Shown here in pieces: positions 49,083 to 57,500 of a stretch of DNA of 64,000 nt. The translations under genes and the position numbers were made by a program. The notes under the pieces were generated by a model. The model ran no database searches and had not been told where the DNA came from. It saw only the letters and a list, made by a program, of their open reading frames with translations. Every line of letters begins with the position of its first letter. Positions within the stretch are counted from its first letter, which is position 1. Source of the DNA: Deltaproteobacteria bacterium RIFCSPHIGHO2_01_FULL_43_49 (GTDB lineage: Bacteria > UBA10199 > SPLOWO2-01-44-7); contig MGRG01000008.1 of the NCBI GenBank assembly GCA_001798075.1, positions 310,001 to 374,000 on the forward strand. Reading direction: 5' to 3'.

Positions 49083-50342
49083 ATGCAAAAAGTTCCGTCG
49101 GATTTCAAGCTCGATTCCAAAAAATCTCCTGTGGGATGGGTTTTTTCGACTTATTTTGCCGAGGGTTTCCCCTATATGGTGACGAAGGTCCTCTCTTTTG
49201 TCTTTTTTACCGATGCGGGTGTGCGAGAGGCTTGGCTTGGTTTTTTAAACTTCTTAGGGATTCCCTGGAATTTGAAGTTTCTTTGGGCACCTTTTGTCGA
49301 TTTGTTCAGCACGAAGCGAAGCTGGATGCTCAAAGTCCAGTTTTTGCTCTCCTTGTTTATGTTGGCCGTCGCCATTCTGGCCGGTTTTTACGAGCGCAAC
49401 TCATCTAATAACATTCTTGGCGTGATTGCCTTTGTCTTTTCGGCGATGGCTTTTCTGGGAGCGACCAACGACATCACCATTGATGGCTATTACATGGAAG
49501 GAATTACCGATAAGCAGGAACAAGCTGCTTATTCGGGCCTGCGTGTCACGGCTTATCGTGTTGCAGTTATCTATTCCCGCGTCTTGTTAGTGGGGCTCGC
49601 CGGGGTGATGAATTGGCTCTGGGGTTTTGGGGTTGGTGCCCTCACCATGTTTGCCATTTATCTATTTCACCGATTTTTTCTCCCTCATGTTGAGACCTCA
49701 AGGCCTCAAGGAAAGATGGTCACCCGTTTTGGGGAAGCCTTTCGCTCCTATCTCAGTCAAGAAAAAATTATTTTGGTTTTGCTTTTTGTCATTACTTATA
49801 AATTGGGTGACGAAGTTTTGTTCGCCATGAACACACCCTTTTTGATGCGCGAGCTTTTGGTGACCAAAACACAACTCTCATGGCTGGCCGGTTTTGTTGG
49901 GGCGGCATCCACCGTTGTTGGCTCTTTGCTGGCTGCCTGGTGGATTAAGAAAACGTCTCTTAAAAAAGCGATTTGGCCACTGACTCTTTTGATGAATGTA
50001 AACATTTGGGCTTATGTTGCGCTGGCTCATTTCAAGCCACTGGCCACCACCACCACCGGTATCACCATTATCGCGGTGGTCCATGGCTATGAACAGTGGG
50101 CGGCAGGTCTTGGCGGAACGGTTTTGATGATTTATCTCATGCGCCTTTGCAAAATGGAATTCAAGGCTGCTCACTATGCCTTTGGTTCCGCCATCATGTC
50201 TTTAGGCTCCACTTTTGTGGGTGGGTTTGGTGGAATTTTGGTGGAGGCCTTTGGTTACACGAATCTTTTTATCTTAAGTTTTTTGGCTTCGATTCCCTCC
50301 ATGATCCTTCTTTTTTGGATTCCCCTGCATGAAGAAAACTGA
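49083..50342 (+). CDS. ampG: AmpG-like MFS muropeptide permease
   Basis: 419 residues, about 12 membrane helices. The N-terminal 'WVFSTYFAEGFPYMVTKVLSFVFFTDAGV', 'LGFLNFLGIPWNLKFLWAPFVD' and 'GATNDITIDGYYMEGI' match the AmpG/acetyl-CoA-transporter branch of the MFS. AmpG imports GlcNAc-anhydroMurNAc peptides for recycling, which agrees with the neighbours mltD, dacB and nagZ. The last 46 bases have a diverged copy at 50690-50733, behind an inserted segment. Confidence 0.85.
   Translation: MQKVPSDFKLDSKKSPVGWVFSTYFAEGFPYMVTKVLSFVFFTDAGVREAWLGFLNFLGIPWNLKFLWAPFVDLFSTKRSWMLKVQFLLSLFMLAVAILAGFYERNSSNNILGVIAFVFSAMAFLGATNDITIDGYYMEGITDKQEQAAYSGLRVTAYRVAVIYSRVLLVGLAGVMNWLWGFGVGALTMFAIYLFHRFFLPHVETSRPQGKMVTRFGEAFRSYLSQEKIILVLLFVITYKLGDEVLFAMNTPFLMRELLVTKTQLSWLAGFVGAASTVVGSLLAAWWIKKTSLKKAIWPLTLLMNVNIWAYVALAHFKPLATTTTGITIIAVVHGYEQWAAGLGGTVLMIYLMRLCKMEFKAAHYAFGSAIMSLGSTFVGGFGGILVEAFGYTNLFILSFLASIPSMILLFWIPLHEEN
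50295..50340 (+). repeat. 3' end of ampG that is duplicated downstream (left copy)
   Basis: CTCCATGATCCTTCTTTTTT then GGATTCCCCTGCATGAAGAA. The right copy at 50690-50733 reads TTCCATGATTCTTCTTTTTT then TGGATTCCTGGATGAAGAA. They bracket about 350 bases. Confidence 0.75.
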
Positions 50343-50343
50343 T

Positions 50344-50508
50344 TTGTGAACTGGCTACCTGGCGTAGAGGGTGACGAAAGTACGCGGTTCTTTTTTGGGT
50401 CGTCCCAAAAAGCCCGCTCGTCTCTCAGCAATTTTAGAATGCTATCCCGGCTGAGAAAATTGCCTCCGAGACGCCTTTCGTCACCCTCTCCGCCACGCCA
50501 GTTCACAA
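50344..50508 (+). repeat. ~165-bp hairpin element, copy 2
   Basis: Outer arms TTGTGAACTGGC (50344-50355) and GCCAGTTCACAA (50497-50508) pair perfectly; then GAGGGTGACGAAAG pairs with CTTTCGTCACCCTC. The core has GCAATTTT/AAAATTGC and TCTC/GAGA pairing. The core sequence is shared with copy 1 (33969-34144), but the arm sequences differ with pairing kept. It begins one base after the ampG stop codon. Confidence 0.88.
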
Positions 50509-50581
50509 CTCGTAAAAATTGGATATCTTTTTTTATTGACTTTGGGTTATCCGTTGTTAGGTTTTGAATGTGAAGAAGAAG

Positions 50582-50689
50582 ATGCCTGTTGAAAATTCCA
50601 TCAAGCAATTAGATCGCTTAATGAAAAGATTTGGCAAGGGATTTAGTATCACACTCAAAGAGCTCCTTAAATCTAGAAAAAAGAAATAG
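50582..50689 (+). CDS. Possible small basic protein, 35 residues
   Basis: ATG to TAG frame ('MPVENSIKQLDRLMKRFGKG' then 'FSITLKELLKSRKKK'), preceded by GAAGAAGAAG. Basic and helical. It lies between the hairpin element and the duplicated ampG end, inside the inserted segment. It could be a fragment of an antitoxin. Weak evidence. Confidence 0.35.
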   Translation: MPVENSIKQLDRLMKRFGKGFSITLKELLKSRKKK

Positions 50690-50733
50690 CCTTCCATGAT
50701 TCTTCTTTTTTTGGATTCCTGGATGAAGAAGCT
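50690..50733 (+). repeat. Duplicated ampG 3' end (right copy)
   Basis: Diverged copy of 50295-50340 with one extra T and a two-base gap; not translated in the ampG frame. It directly precedes the vapBC promoter. Confidence 0.75.
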
Positions 50734-50735
50734 AG

Positions 50736-50764
50736 TTGACTTATACGATCATGTGTCGTATGCT
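50736..50764 (+). promoter_or_regulatory. Promoter/operator of vapBC
   Basis: TTGACT (50736-50741) and TATGCT (50759-50764) are 17 bases apart. Inside the spacer ATACGATCATGTGTCGTAT is an inverted repeat (ATACGA/TCGTAT), and a further TCGTAT follows at 50769-50773, consistent with VapBC autorepression. Confidence 0.7.
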
Positions 50765-50771
50765 CTATCGT

Positions 50772-50987
50772 ATGAAAGTGACCGCATTGATTCCAGACAA
50801 CATTGTTCAAGAAGTGAATCGCAATGCATCTGGTAAAAATCTGACAGAATCTTTGGTGATCGCCCTGAAAGAATGGCTTTCCCTTAAAAAGATTTCTCGG
50901 CTCAATAAAAAGGTTGCTCGCAAACCTATAGAGTTTCGTGAATCTTTTTCCGCCTCCCAAGTTCGTTCCCTCAATAGAAAAAAATGA
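50772..50987 (+). CDS. vapB: VapB-like antitoxin
   Basis: 71 residues from ATG 50772 ('MKVTALIPDNIVQEVNRNASGKNLTES'). The first ~45 residues form a ribbon-helix-helix DNA-binding unit; the Lys/Arg-rich C-terminus would bind the toxin. It overlaps vapC as ATGA-type (4 bases). Upstream in-frame codons belong to the promoter. Confidence 0.82.
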   Translation: MKVTALIPDNIVQEVNRNASGKNLTESLVIALKEWLSLKKISRLNKKVARKPIEFRESFSASQVRSLNRKK

Positions 50988-51364
50988 TTCTTGTGGATAC
51001 ATCGGTTTGGATTGAATTTTTTAAAGCCAAAATTCCTATCTTTCCTTTACTCAGTGCGGAAATAGAACATCAGAACATTTTTGCTACAGAATGTATTTTT
51101 GGGGAGCTTTTACAAGGTGCTAAGGATCAACGGGAAAGGCACATTATACAGTCTTATTGGAAGAATCTTCCTAAGAGAGAGGAAACAGGTTTATGGATTG
51201 AAGCGGGTTCAGTATCTTCTCAAGAAAAGTATCTCTCGAAAGGGATCGGTTTAATTGACGCCTTCCTCATCGCTTTTACTAAAAAGCACAGGTTGAAAAT
51301 TTGGACCCTTGACAAAAAGTTGCGTGCAGTTTTGATTGCGCCTGAAATTTTTACTCCTAGGTGA
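50984..51364 (+). CDS. vapC: VapC-like PIN-domain toxin
   Basis: 126 residues. PIN-domain acidic residues are in 'ILVDTSVWIEFF' (Asp, residue 4), 'FGELLQG' (Glu, about 41), 'LIDAFLIAFTKK' (Asp, about 91) and 'WTLDKKL' (Asp, about 109). VapC toxins are tRNA or rRNA endonucleases. Its stop is one base before the nagZ start, so nagZ may be read from the vapBC promoter. Confidence 0.88.
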   Translation: MILVDTSVWIEFFKAKIPIFPLLSAEIEHQNIFATECIFGELLQGAKDQRERHIIQSYWKNLPKREETGLWIEAGSVSSQEKYLSKGIGLIDAFLIAFTKKHRLKIWTLDKKLRAVLIAPEIFTPR

Positions 51365-51365
51365 A

Positions 51366-52460
51366 ATGCTAACCAGAGAACTACAAAAAAATATTGGGCA
51401 ATTTTTTATGATGGGGTTTGAGGGAATCACTCCATCGCAAGAAACCATCTGGCTCATGCAAAAGCGAAATGTCGGTGGCATCATCTTGTTTCGCTCCAAC
51501 TGTTCCAGTGTGAAGCAGACTCATGAGTTGATTGAACAGTTGAAAAAAAATGCGACCGATTTGCCTTTGTGTATTGCGATTGATCATGAAGGGGGGAGGG
51601 TCAACCGCCTTCCCAAACCCTTCACCCATTTTCCGCCGATGGCCTTTTTGGGGAAACTCTATGAGCGAATGCCTTCTTCGCAGTTGGGCTTGGAGGTGGG
51701 TCAGGCGATGGGTAGGGAATTATCAGCGCTGGGTGTGCATCTCAATTTTGCACCTGTTTTGGATGTCGACACAAATCCTGTGAATCCTGTGATTGGCGAT
51801 CGTTCTTTTAGTAACAAGCCAGAAATTGTCTCAAAGGTTGGCTGCCAATTGATTCAGGGAATGCAAATAATGGGAGTGGCGGCCTGCGGCAAACATTTTC
51901 CAGGTCATGGTGACACCGATGAAGATTCTCACGAAGTGCTCCCCAGATTGGCGCACAATATGAAACGTCTCGAGTCTTTGGAATTGCTCCCTTTTGAAGC
52001 GGCGATTCAGGAAAATGTGGCAACGATCATGACTGCACACGTTGTGTATGATGGGATTGACAAAAATACCCCCGCTACTTTTTCTGTCAAAATTTTGCGA
52101 GACATTTTGAGAGATGAATTGAAATTTGAAGGTCTGATTGTCTCGGATGATCTCTCCATGGGTGCGATCGCAAAGCATGGTTCATTGGAAGAGGCTTGTG
52201 AAAAGGCATTCATTGCAGGGTGTGATTTGTTGATTACAGGAAAAGATCCGAAAAAAATTGCGCTTGCCCTGGATCATTTTGCGAGGGCGATTGAGGAAGA
52301 AAGAATTCCAACGCAGCGTGTGGAGCAAGCTTTGGAGAGGATGACCGTTTTCAAAAAGCACTTTTGCAGACCAAGGCGTGAGGATTTAAGACCCAAGCTG
52401 AGTCTGATCGGTTCAAAAGGGCATCAGGAATTACTCAATAAAATCAATCAGATGGCCTAA
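51366..52460 (+). CDS. nagZ: Beta-N-acetylhexosaminidase
   Basis: 364 residues from ATG 51366. GH3-family motifs are 'IDHEGGRVNRLPKPFTHFPPM', 'LNFAPVLDVDTNPVNPVIGDRSF', 'KHFPGHGDTDEDSHEVLP' with the His of the general acid/base dyad, and 'GLIVSDDLSMGAI' with the nucleophile Asp. NagZ removes GlcNAc from the anhydro-muropeptides brought in by AmpG in the cytoplasm. The ampG-nagZ pair is interrupted by the hairpin element and vapBC, which suggests a later insertion. Confidence 0.94.
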   Translation: MLTRELQKNIGQFFMMGFEGITPSQETIWLMQKRNVGGIILFRSNCSSVKQTHELIEQLKKNATDLPLCIAIDHEGGRVNRLPKPFTHFPPMAFLGKLYERMPSSQLGLEVGQAMGRELSALGVHLNFAPVLDVDTNPVNPVIGDRSFSNKPEIVSKVGCQLIQGMQIMGVAACGKHFPGHGDTDEDSHEVLPRLAHNMKRLESLELLPFEAAIQENVATIMTAHVVYDGIDKNTPATFSVKILRDILRDELKFEGLIVSDDLSMGAIAKHGSLEEACEKAFIAGCDLLITGKDPKKIALALDHFARAIEEERIPTQRVEQALERMTVFKKHFCRPRREDLRPKLSLIGSKGHQELLNKINQMA

Positions 52461-52505
52461 AAAGAATTTCTTGAAAATAAGCTAAATTTGGCAAAAGATT
52501 TGCAA

Positions 52506-52629
52506 TGACTACATGTGCCGATGTGCTGAAGTACGTATGTGCTGATGATAAAATACGGTTTAAGTATTTGTATTTATTATGTTTTTTACTATCGTACCAG
52601 CGTACTATCGTACTAACGTACTGTAGTCA
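52506..52629. repeat. Degenerate 8-bp repeat arrays in front of the three-gene cluster
   Basis: The left array reads as octamers ATGTGCCG ATGTGCTG, then AAGTACGT ATGTGCTG; the right one as CGTACCAG CGTACTAT, then CGTACTAA CGTACTGT. The whole is framed by TGACTACA and TGTAGTCA, an exact inverted repeat. It probably contains the promoter of the gene at 52639 (ribosome binding site CAGGAG). Confidence 0.7.
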
Positions 52630-52638
52630 GGAGTCTCC

Positions 52639-53610
52639 ATGGTTGAGCGTTATAAAAAAGTTGATACAGACGGAGCGGAGAAATTACACCGCGTGAATGA
52701 AGGAGTCCGTTCTGAAGGGACTCGCAACGATCATCTGCGAGATGCCAAAACCTATATTCGCAAGGCGCATGAAGTTGCTCAAAAAGGTGAAGTGAAGAGG
52801 GGTGGGCCCGGTCAGCCGCTCGGGTCCGTCTCCCCAAAAAGGGGCCCCTCGGACACCGTCGCGGCTGCCACCCACCCCTCTTCGAGCGCGCCAAAAGCTG
52901 ATGCGTCTCAACCTGTACAAAATCCTCCAAAAGTTTCACAAGTCGCTCACAAAGTGAACGTCAACACTGTGCCAAACAATCCAATTGTTAATTCTCCTCA
53001 AGCGGCGGCTACTTCTCAATTTATTCACAATGCCCCCAAACCCCAGTTAGCCAATTTGCTGATCAGAGGTTCTTCCACGCCGCCGACTCCACCGAAAAAT
53101 ATGGCCGAAGCAACAAAGCCTACCGATCAGCCGAAGACTATAGAGAGACCTGTTGGGGCCAAAGTTGTGGTGGGGCCTCAAACGATTCCCCAGGGTTCTC
53201 AAACAGCCGATGCCACAAGAAAAGAGACTTCCGATTCGGGTGAGAAAAAAGGAAAAGAAAAAACGGATGGGAAAAAGGAGACAAAAGGAAGTAGTGGCGC
53301 TCTTGCAGCGCACGGGGCAAAGGGAGCAACGAATGAAGAATTAGGAGCAGCTTTCGGCGGAGCAGCTGATGATCCTGAAACGCAAGTGGCTCAAAAAGCT
53401 GGCCGGATTTTTTTTACAGAAGATAAAAGTGCACCGGTTTTGGTTAGACGGGAGCTTTTAGTGAGAGATATCTGGCAGTTGCAAAATATGTCGGAAGAGG
53501 ATTTTACAAAGTTTTCAGAATGGGCTCATGCCCAAAATAGTCCTGAGTTAGAAAGACTATTGACATTGGGCAGGTCTGCGAGAAAAAATGTTTATGGAGG
53601 GCTGTGTTAA
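52639..53610 (+). CDS. Low-complexity protein, first gene of the AAA+ cluster
   Basis: 323 residues from ATG 52639. The first ~50 residues are helical ('YKKVDTDGAEKLHRVNEGV', 'DAKTYIRKAHEVAQKG'), residues 55-250 are Pro/Ala/Ser/Lys-rich and disordered, and the last ~75 are helical ('PVLVRRELLVRDIWQLQNMSEEDFTKFSEWAHAQNSPELERLL'). No signal peptide or known domain. A GC-rich palindrome (52795-52882) encodes 'RGGPGQPLGSVSPKRGP' in frame. The next gene starts immediately after the stop. Likely a scaffold or secreted-substrate type protein; function unknown. Confidence 0.65.
   Translation: MVERYKKVDTDGAEKLHRVNEGVRSEGTRNDHLRDAKTYIRKAHEVAQKGEVKRGGPGQPLGSVSPKRGPSDTVAAATHPSSSAPKADASQPVQNPPKVSQVAHKVNVNTVPNNPIVNSPQAAATSQFIHNAPKPQLANLLIRGSSTPPTPPKNMAEATKPTDQPKTIERPVGAKVVVGPQTIPQGSQTADATRKETSDSGEKKGKEKTDGKKETKGSSGALAAHGAKGATNEELGAAFGGAADDPETQVAQKAGRIFFTEDKSAPVLVRRELLVRDIWQLQNMSEEDFTKFSEWAHAQNSPELERLLTLGRSARKNVYGGLC
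52795..52882. repeat. In-frame GC-rich long hairpin inside the 52639 gene
   Basis: AAGAGGGGTGGG (52795-52806) pairs with CCCACCCCTCTT (52871-52882); inner TCCG/CGGA and CCCC/GGGG pairs close a loop of A5. The segment is much more GC-rich than the surrounding gene. Confidence 0.75.
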
Positions 53611-54387
53611 ATGTTTGATGTCGGTCGCATAGGAATCGGTGGATTTAATTTTGGCCCCGTTTGGGAACTGGGGGCTGTTTTTAGTTTTGGTGCAACGTTT
53701 GTACCTCCTTTGCCGTTATTTCCAACGTTTCCTGCTTTCAATCGGCTTTCTTTAGGTAGCGGAATTTTTGGAAGTCCCGACTTTTTTGGTTTTGGAGGTA
53801 ATTCTTATTCCAATGATTTGTTACGCGCAGGAAGCATTATTTCCGGTTGGGGCAATGCGATTACCGACACCGATCCCTTTCGATGGGGTTGGGGTGGCGC
53901 CGGTGTTTATAATTTAATGGACCCATTATCATGGCCCATGCCTCAACTCTGGTGGCCGTTTGGTTCTCAAGATACTTCCCAAGGAACCAACACCTCTTCG
54001 AGCGGCACGACACCCCACTCCAGTTCTGCTCCTTTCGCAACACTTTCTCCCGCTTATGTCGCTCCAACAGCAACAACAGATGAAAAGGCTTCCTCCGCTG
54101 GAAGTACGGAACCGGCCACATCATCAGGGGGATCCGGAAGTTCTACCATTGCTTATTTGGAAAATACTCCTGTTGGTACTTTTGATAAAGGTGGCTTGAA
54201 GGGGAATTTTTATAAAATCCGAAAAAATATTGGGAAAAGTTCCTTAAGCCTTGTTTTAGTCACAAGCGACAATAAAGTATTGGAGGCCAAAATAGATAGT
54301 GGGGGGGCACAGAAAGTCGTCACTCCCCACAAACATATCGGAAACTTCATGGATAATGGTCGGGATAAAAAAATTGTAAAAAAATAG
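53611..54387 (+). CDS. Gly/Phe/Ser-rich protein, second gene of the AAA+ cluster
   Basis: 258 residues, ATG directly after the previous stop. The first ~120 residues are rich in Gly, Phe, Pro and Trp ('IGIGGFNFGPVWELGAVFSFGATF', 'DPFRWGWGGAGVYNLMDPLSWPMPQLWWPFG'), then a Ser/Thr linker and a compact C-terminal domain ('SSTIAYLENTPVGTFDKGGLKGNFYKIRKNIGKSSLSLVLVTSDNKVLEAKID'). No signal peptide and no known family. The composition suggests a self-associating or surface protein. Function unknown. Confidence 0.62.
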   Translation: MFDVGRIGIGGFNFGPVWELGAVFSFGATFVPPLPLFPTFPAFNRLSLGSGIFGSPDFFGFGGNSYSNDLLRAGSIISGWGNAITDTDPFRWGWGGAGVYNLMDPLSWPMPQLWWPFGSQDTSQGTNTSSSGTTPHSSSAPFATLSPAYVAPTATTDEKASSAGSTEPATSSGGSGSSTIAYLENTPVGTFDKGGLKGNFYKIRKNIGKSSLSLVLVTSDNKVLEAKIDSGGAQKVVTPHKHIGNFMDNGRDKKIVKK

Positions 54388-54503
54388 AGACCCAAAAACC
54401 CTACTCGGTGGAGTAAAATCTCAAACCCATGTAATCATTGAGTTTTTCAATTGAAAAAAAAGTCAAAAAAGAAGCAACTTCGGCTTGGTTGCCTGCCGAT
54501 AAG

Positions 54504-54509
54504 TATAAT
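54504..54509 (+). promoter_or_regulatory. TATAAT box upstream of the AAA+ gene
   Basis: A perfect -10 hexamer 30 bases before the ATG at 54539; no clear -35 element is 16-18 bases upstream. The AAA+ gene has AGAGGA as ribosome binding site. The gap 54388-54538 contains nothing else recognisable. Confidence 0.45.
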
Positions 54510-54538
54510 AGATAGGACTAAAGCTTTGAGAGGAAATC

Positions 54539-57500
54539 ATGGTTGATAACGTCAAAAAAGACTGTCATGTTCTCAAGCCGTTGGGGGATTTAGACACACT
54601 CAGACCCGCTCCCTTCGACTCCCCAGAAAAATTGGATATATGTGAGAAAGAAGGCTATCCCGCCATCAACGATGAATATTTGCTGGGGGGAAGGCGCGCC
54701 CTTTTGGTGCCAGAGGAAAGCAAAAGAGAGGCAATCGAAGCAATCTTTGGAGAAAAGATCCGGGCGTTGCAAAAAAGGATTGAAGAGGCTGAAAAAAAGG
54801 CTGCGCGTCTTTCAGAGCAATTTTATCCCGCGGAAAAAGCCAAAGCAATCAGAGAAAAGGAAAATGCAGAGAAAGCATTAGAAAGCGTTCAGAAAGAGGC
54901 AAAGAAGACAAAAGACAACTGGGCTGAATATGACGTTGTTTGTTTCAATAAACCTGAAGAGGTTGCATTGGCTGAGTCTACAGACCCTGCCGACATAATA
55001 GAAGATGCCAGGCAACGTGGCAGTATCGAATGGATCAGAGATCTTATAAACCCGGACGGAGACGTTTTTACAAGACTCCAAAAAAGCAGCCTTCTCCACT
55101 ACAAAAAGGGTGACAAACTTTGGATAAAAATGGGTAAGCGTGAAGCGGCGCATGAGATGGAGAATGAAGGAGACTACGAGTTATGTGGTTCCGACAATAA
55201 AGATCCACGGGGTGGCTCTATCGTCTATCGATATTGGAAGAACACCTATCTTGAGAGTGGGATGGAGGGAAAACCGGCTGCTCTTAAATCTCTTTCTCTA
55301 TCGGACCCCTTAAAAGATGCAGAAAAAATGAAGTTGATTGTACTTCTTGGGAAGGATACTCAAAAATACGCCATTTCCCCGGACCAGGCAAAATTATTTT
55401 ATATCAATTCCGTTGATATCGACGGTGCCAATGAGTTGAAGAAAAACATAGAACATGCCAAAGAGTTTTCCCCGGAACGTGCCAAAGAAATCAATGCCGC
55501 CATTGATGTTGTGTTGAAAAAAGCCAAGGAAGCCACAGACAAAATGAGTGAAACAGAAGCGAGAGCTGTGAGAGCGGAGGCGAGAGCGGACAGAGCCGAT
55601 GCAAAGGCTGACCGCATGTTTTATTTTATTGTCGTGCAGGGTATTTTGACCCTTTTGATGTTGGGTAAACAGCTCGGCTGGAAAATTTCTTTTGAATCGG
55701 CTTTGGAAAAATTTGGGCGCGACCTTACAGACCTTGCCAGACAAGGTAAATTGGATCAAGTCATTGGCAGGGATAACGAACTTTTTCAATTGGGTTCTAA
55801 CTTGCAAGCCGGCAAAAAAGCCAATGCCATGTTGCTTGGGCCACCTGGCGTTGGTAAAACAGCCATTGTCGAAAAATTAGCGCACTTTCTTGAGGGACTA
55901 GGAAAACTTGAATTGGCTGGCACCGTTGAGAAACTAAAAGATTTAGCTAAGGAAGCCAGTACACTCTCTGATCAGGAACTGAATGAAAGACTACTCAAAA
56001 TTACAGAAGAGATGGCAAAACCATTAGGTAAAGGAAATGCTTATGTGAAAGAGTTAAGAAAATTATCCCAAGAAGCGCCAAGTCTGGGCAAAGATGCCTT
56101 CGAACAAAGGGTAACCACTTTAGCTGGCAAATTGCAGGAAACGATAGAGGCTTTCAAAGATAATAAACTTGTTGAAATCAATGTCAATAAAGCGATAGCA
56201 GGTACGAAATATCGAGGAGAATTTGAGGCCAATGTCAACAGTGTTATTGATGAGGTGCAAAATAGAAATGCCAACTTTTTACACAGATTTTTTCTCAAAG
56301 CCGTTCGTACCATTCTTCCCAAAAGTGTCCGCAATGCTCTGGATTCAAAACTGACAGAATGGGAAAAGGGTATCGAGCCCGAACCTGTAAATGGTGGTGC
56401 GACCGGAACAGAGGCTACACTCCCAAAAACGGGGATCTTAAAAAGATTAACCTTAAGACTATTCAGACCAGAAGGTCCTAGAACCATTGGCTTTATCGAT
56501 GAGATCGATAAAGGTTTGAAAGCGGGCGGAGGTACGGAGGGTGGGACAAGTCTAGAAGATATATTGAGACCGATCTTGTCTCGTAGAGGATTCAGTTTGA
56601 TCGGTGCGACACTATGGGATCGATATGCAAAGCATATTCAACCCACTGACTTAGCAAGACGATTTAGAACTCCCATTGATGTGCAGGAACCTTCTTTGGC
56701 TGAGACAGTGGAGATTCTTAGAGGAGTTCGAGTCGATTTAGAACACGAGCAAAAAGTCAAAATTTCCGATGATGCAATCAAAGAATCGGTACGGCTTTCT
56801 GAATTCAGAGAGGGGAATAATCCTGACAAAGCTTATACTATTTTGGAAGATGCTGCGTTGGATAAGAAGCGGGATTTGACAAGTACCAATAATAACATCG
56901 ACCAAGAAGCTGTCTCAAAAAGCTTTAAAATGCGACAACAGGCTGTCATTGAAAGGGCCTTGGAAAAAGCAGCGGGAGTGAATGAAAAAATTATAAGGAG
57001 CCCAGAGGAAATTGAGGTGCTACAGAGAGCAAGTGTTTACCAAGCATTGAAAGAAAATATCGCCAATTTTAACGACTTAGATCAGGCAAAAAGACTAGGA
57101 ATGGTTGAGAAGATTGTAGCCACTTGGAATGCCCAATCAAGGGAGTTTAGGGGATCGTTTTCAAAGCCTGGCATGGACCCTGATATTGTTGCGGCAGAGT
57201 TTGTCGATGGTGTTGTCCAGAAAAAAGTTGGTGTTGATCCGGAAATACAGGTTAGATCACCGCAGGAGATTGCAGCGCTGAGAGCGTCAAGGCCAACTGT
57301 TTCTGGTAGCGCTGTTGTTGCCAGTGGCAGTGGACCGACTGGACCCAAAGGTGGAAGTGGACCAGAAAATCCTCCAGGCGGAACTCCTCCGACATCGCCC
57401 CCTGCAGGTGGTACTGCAGCGGGTGGGGGTACTGGTGGCACTCCTGGAACTGGTGGCCCAACAGATCCCAATGCAGCTCCACGAGTCGCTTTGGAAGAAG

